From NCBI GenBank assembly GCA_964434165.1, contig CAYSUS010000192.1:1-7572 (forward strand): DNA of 7,572 nt. Reading direction: 5' to 3'. Shown here piece after piece: positions 5,244 through 7,572 of this stretch. The notes under the pieces were generated by a model. That model did not search any database. It was not told the origin of the DNA and saw only the letters and a list, made by a program, of their open reading frames with translations. How positions within the stretch are numbered: the first letter of the stretch is position 1; each line of letters opens with the position of its first letter. A program made the translations under genes and the position numbers. The DNA comes from CAYSUS01 sp964434165. Its GTDB lineage: Bacteria > Planctomycetota > Planctomycetia > Pirellulales > Thermoguttaceae.

Positions 5244-7199
5244 TCATGCCTTGCGAACGGTCTTGGCCGCGATCTCTTCTCGCAGCTTGGCCAGGGCGTC
5301 GTCCATCGACATCGCGCCCAGATCGCCCTCGACGCGGTCCCGCACGGCCACGGCCCCCTCGTCCATCTCGCGACCGCCGATGACGAACATGTAAGGAACC
5401 AGCTCGATCTGGGCGTCGCGGATCTTCGAGCCGATCTTCTCCGCCCGCCAGTCCCCGGTGGCCCGCAGGCCGGCCTCCGACAACTGCGCCAGCACCTGGC
5501 GGCCGTACTCCTCGAACTTCTGGCTCACGACCAGCACGCGGACCTGCTCGGGTGCGAGCCAAAGGGGGAACGCCCCCGCAAAGTGCTCGATCAGCATGCC
5601 CACGAACCGCTCGAACGAGCCCAGCGGCGCGCGGTGGATCATCACCGGCTCGTGACGCCGGTTGTCGGCCCCGATGTACTCCAGTCCGAACCGCTGGGCG
5701 CTAGGCAGATTGTAATCCAACTGCACGGTGCCCAGTTGCCACGGGCGCCCGATGCAGTCGTTGATCACGAAATCGGCCTTGGGCCCGTAGAAGGCGGCCT
5801 CCCCCGGGGCCACCTCCAGGCTCGGAAGGTCCATCCCGCGGCAGACCTCCTCCAGCGCGGCCTCGGCGCGGTCCCAGTTCTCCGCGCTGCCCACGTACTT
5901 GTCGCTCTGCGGGTCGCGGAAGCTCAGGCGCACGCGGTAGTCGTCCAGCCCCAAGGTCTTCAGCACGTAGGTGGTCATCTCCAGGCAGCCGCGGAATTCG
6001 TCGGCCACCTGCTCCTCGGTACAGAAGATGTGGGCGTCGTCCTGGGTGAAGCCGCGCACGCGAATCATGCCGCTCAGCTCACCCGACTGCTCGAAACGGT
6101 GGACCAGCCCGAACTCCGCCAAACGCAGCGGCAGATCGCGGTAACTCCGCGGCTTGGACTGGTAGATCATGATGTGGTGCGGGCAGTTCATCGGCCGCAA
6201 GAGGTAGCGGTCGCCGTCCTCCATTTCCACGGGCGGGAATTGGCTGTCGGCGTAATAGGGGTAATGCCCGGAGGTCTCATAAAGCCCGACGCGGCCGATG
6301 GCCGGGGTGTAAACCGGCTGATAACCTCGCTTCATCAGCTCGCCATAGACGAAGCCCTCCAGTTCGCGCCGCAGGATGGCACCCTTGGGCAGCCACATCA
6401 CCAGGCCCGACCCGACCTTGGGATCGATGGCAAACAGCTCCAGGCGCTTGCCCAATACGCGGTGGTCGCGCCGCTTGGCTTCTTCAAGCTGCTTGAGGTA
6501 CTGCTCCAGTTCCTCCTTGCTGAACCAGGCGGTGGCGTAGAGCCGCTGAAGCTGCTGGCGCGACGCATCGCCCTTCCAGTAGGCCCCGGCCACGCTGAGC
6601 AGCTTGAACGCCCCGATGGCCCCGGCTTTGGGCACGTGCGGCCCGCGGCACAGGTCGATGAACTCCCCGTTGCGATAGAACGAGACGCTCTCCTCCTCGG
6701 AGAGCCCCTCCCGAAGATGCTCGACCTTGAGCTCCTGCCCCAATTCGTCGCAAAGCTGGATCGCCCTGTCGCGGGGCTCTTCAAACCGTTCGAACGGCTC
6801 GTCCTCTTTGACGATCTTGGCCATCTCGGCCTCGATCTTGGGGAAGTCCTCCTCGCAGAGCGCGTGCTTCAGCTCGAAGTCGTAGTAGAACCCGTTGTCC
6901 ACGGTCGGGCCGAACGCCAGTTGCACGCCGTCGAACAGCCGCATCACCGCCCGGGCCATCACGTGGGCGCAGGAATGCCGCATCACGTCGAGGGCCTCAG
7001 GGTCCTTCTTGGTGAGGACGCGGAGCGAGACTTCACCCTCCTCGGGCAGCACGGTGTCGGCTCCGACGACCTGGCCATCGACCTGGGAGGCCATCGTGGC
7101 CTTGGCCAGGCGCGGGCCGATGTCGGCCGCGATATCGATGGGTCGCACGCGGCGGGAGTACTCCAGGACGTTTCCGTCGGGCAGTTTGACTTTAAGCAT
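5244..7199 (-). CDS. thrS: Threonyl-tRNA synthetase
   Basis: Class II synthetase: charges tRNA-Thr with threonine in the cytoplasm and deacylates Ser-tRNA-Thr. The protein has 651 residues (E. coli 642), full length with all domains. Order: TGS domain (about 1-62); editing domain with the HxxxH pair H75/H79 in RHSCAHVMARA and the C184..H188 pair in IDLCRGPHVP; class II core from about 245 with MNCPHHIMIY, GLVHRFEQSGE (motif 2), GFTQDDAHIF, YGPKADF, QLGTVQLDYNLP and MIHRAPLGSFERF (motif 3); anticodon-binding domain from about 552. The catalytic zinc ligands are present as C339, H390 and H522. I chose ATG (7197-7199), giving MLKVKLPDGN, because family proteins begin a few residues before the LPDG turn. 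An in-frame TTG three codons upstream (7206-7208) is possible but has no better ribosome site; GGTG lies 11 nt before the ATG. Stop TGA. Confidence 0.98.
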   Translation of the reverse strand: MLKVKLPDGNVLEYSRRVRPIDIAADIGPRLAKATMASQVDGQVVGADTVLPEEGEVSLRVLTKKDPEALDVMRHSCAHVMARAVMRLFDGVQLAFGPTVDNGFYYDFELKHALCEEDFPKIEAEMAKIVKEDEPFERFEEPRDRAIQLCDELGQELKVEHLREGLSEEESVSFYRNGEFIDLCRGPHVPKAGAIGAFKLLSVAGAYWKGDASRQQLQRLYATAWFSKEELEQYLKQLEEAKRRDHRVLGKRLELFAIDPKVGSGLVMWLPKGAILRRELEGFVYGELMKRGYQPVYTPAIGRVGLYETSGHYPYYADSQFPPVEMEDGDRYLLRPMNCPHHIMIYQSKPRSYRDLPLRLAEFGLVHRFEQSGELSGMIRVRGFTQDDAHIFCTEEQVADEFRGCLEMTTYVLKTLGLDDYRVRLSFRDPQSDKYVGSAENWDRAEAALEEVCRGMDLPSLEVAPGEAAFYGPKADFVINDCIGRPWQLGTVQLDYNLPSAQRFGLEYIGADNRRHEPVMIHRAPLGSFERFVGMLIEHFAGAFPLWLAPEQVRVLVVSQKFEEYGRQVLAQLSEAGLRATGDWRAEKIGSKIRDAQIELVPYMFVIGGREMDEGAVAVRDRVEGDLGAMSMDDALAKLREEIAAKTVRKA

Positions 7200-7305
7200 T
7201 TTGCGCAAATCACCCAGAATCCGAGTTGCATCCCCACCTCAGGGTGGCGCCGATACAAAGGACGTCACAACAGGAGAGGTCCCTGGCGAGGCGATGCGAG
7301 ACCAA

Positions 7306-7335
7306 AGTATAGGGTGCGCAGACAGATGGGATCAA
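7306..7335 (-). promoter_or_regulatory. Candidate thrS promoter
   Basis: On the minus strand TTGATC (7330-7335, 4 of 6 matches to TTGACA), 18-nt spacer, then TATACT (7306-7311, 5 of 6 matches to TATAAT). Predicted start near 7299, about 100 nt before the thrS ATG. Confidence 0.5.
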
Positions 7336-7438
7336 TAGTGGGTTCATCTCGCGAGCCTCGCCTGCGCGGCTCGTGTCCTGGGGATTTGGCCGGGGCATGC
7401 CCTTCGCCTCATGACCCATCCGCCGCCCCCAAAGGCCC

Positions 7439-7467
7439 TTGACGACCGCGAGCCAGCGTGTCAGGAT
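7439..7467 (+). promoter_or_regulatory. Weak candidate promoter for tRNA-Val
   Basis: TTGACG (7439-7444, 5 of 6 matches) with a 17-nt spacer to CAGGAT (7462-7467, only 3 of 6 matches). Transcription would start near 7474, about 44 nt before the tRNA. The -35 is good and the -10 poor, so the true promoter may differ. Confidence 0.3.
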
Positions 7468-7517
7468 TCTCAAGATAGGCTGCCCCTAAGGCCGAATACC
7501 CTGGGAGGCGTGGCCGC

Positions 7518-7572
7518 GGGCGATTAGCTCAGTTGGCTAGAGCACCAGCTCGACAAGCTGGGGGTCACTGGT
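7518..7572 (+). tRNA. tRNA-Val, anticodon GAC, cut by the window end
   Basis: Acceptor 5' strand GGGCGAT (7518-7524), T8 and A9, D-arm GCTC...GAGC with AGTTGGCTA loop, anticodon stem CCAGC/GCTGG (7545-7549 with 7557-7561) and loop TCGACAA, giving anticodon GAC at 7552-7554. This reads GUC and GUU valine codons. The variable loop GGGTC and the first T-stem strand ACTGG follow, and the window ends at T54. The T-loop, 3' acceptor strand and any encoded CCA lie outside. It is transcribed away from thrS. Confidence 0.95.

Larger units (their letters stand above)
7200..7517. other. Divergent intergenic region thrS / tRNA-Val
   Basis: 318 bp with no protein gene I can support. Besides the two promoter candidates it holds a 5-bp hairpin CCACC/GGTGG (7234-7247) in the thrS leader, a 6-bp inverted repeat CGAGCC/GGCTCG (7352-7357 with 7368-7373) upstream of both promoters, and the 10-bp palindrome GGGCATGCCC (7393-7402). 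The thrS leader would be about 100 nt; I cannot recognise in it a tRNA-Thr mimic or a T-box in the correct orientation. Confidence 0.5.

Noticed and set aside
4969..5562. Open extension of infC upstream
   Set aside because: It would run through the promoter, leader hairpins and Shine-Dalgarno into thrS; IF3 similarity starts only after 4968.
7241..7252. T-box-like string AGGGTGGCGCCG near thrS
   Set aside because: It resembles the T-box core but lies on the plus strand, opposite to thrS, and no specifier stem or terminator accompanies it. On the minus strand it is part of a small hairpin.
5127..7442. 771-residue open frame on the plus strand
   Set aside because: It is antisense to the complete thrS, runs through both flanking regulatory regions and has no family motif. 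Long antisense frames arise from G/C-rich codon use.
7210..7473. 87-residue minus-strand open frame upstream of thrS
   Set aside because: It covers the thrS promoter candidate and leader, and shows no motif or good ribosome site.

Overview
The window carries the classic translation cluster thrS - infC - rpmI - rplT - pheS - pheT, all on the minus strand. Read in the direction of transcription, thrS is at the right (7199) and pheT ends at the left (270). High G+C (about two-thirds by eye, not computed), weak or absent Shine-Dalgarno sequences at several starts, an L35 beginning MPKQKTHKG, an L20 beginning MRTTKGAA and a short PheT without the tRNA-binding (EMAP-like) domain together suggest a member of the Planctomycetota. 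That assignment is from remembered family features, not from a search.

Layout from left to right. Positions 1-269 are non-core DNA: a C-rich repeat-like stretch (about 20-76), a plus-strand remnant of the C-terminus of an IS66-type transposase (76-213), and a strong hairpin (226-244) between it and the tail of pheT. Then come pheT (270-2309), pheS (2349-3389), a 226-bp non-coding gap with hairpins, rplT (3616-3984), rpmI (4101-4304), a 160-bp gap with a terminator-like hairpin plus T-run followed by a perfect TATAAT box, infC (4465-4968), a 275-bp gap with a good promoter and a structured infC leader, and thrS (5244-7199). A 318-bp intergenic region (7200-7517) holds a minus-strand promoter candidate for thrS and a weaker plus-strand candidate for a divergent tRNA-Val(GAC). 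The tRNA begins at 7518 and is cut off by the window end.

The genes work together in translation. ThrRS and the two PheRS subunits charge tRNAs, IF3 polices initiation, and L35 and L20 are large-subunit proteins, L20 being an early assembly protein and a known autorepressor in other bacteria. The gene order is conventional; the interest is regulatory. infC appears to start at ATC, a non-canonical codon that fits IF3 autoregulation. Its leader has two strong hairpins behind a good promoter. The infC-rpmI gap has a terminator-like hairpin followed by a new -10 box, so the cluster may be several overlapping transcription units rather than one operon. I see no unknown multi-gene system here.
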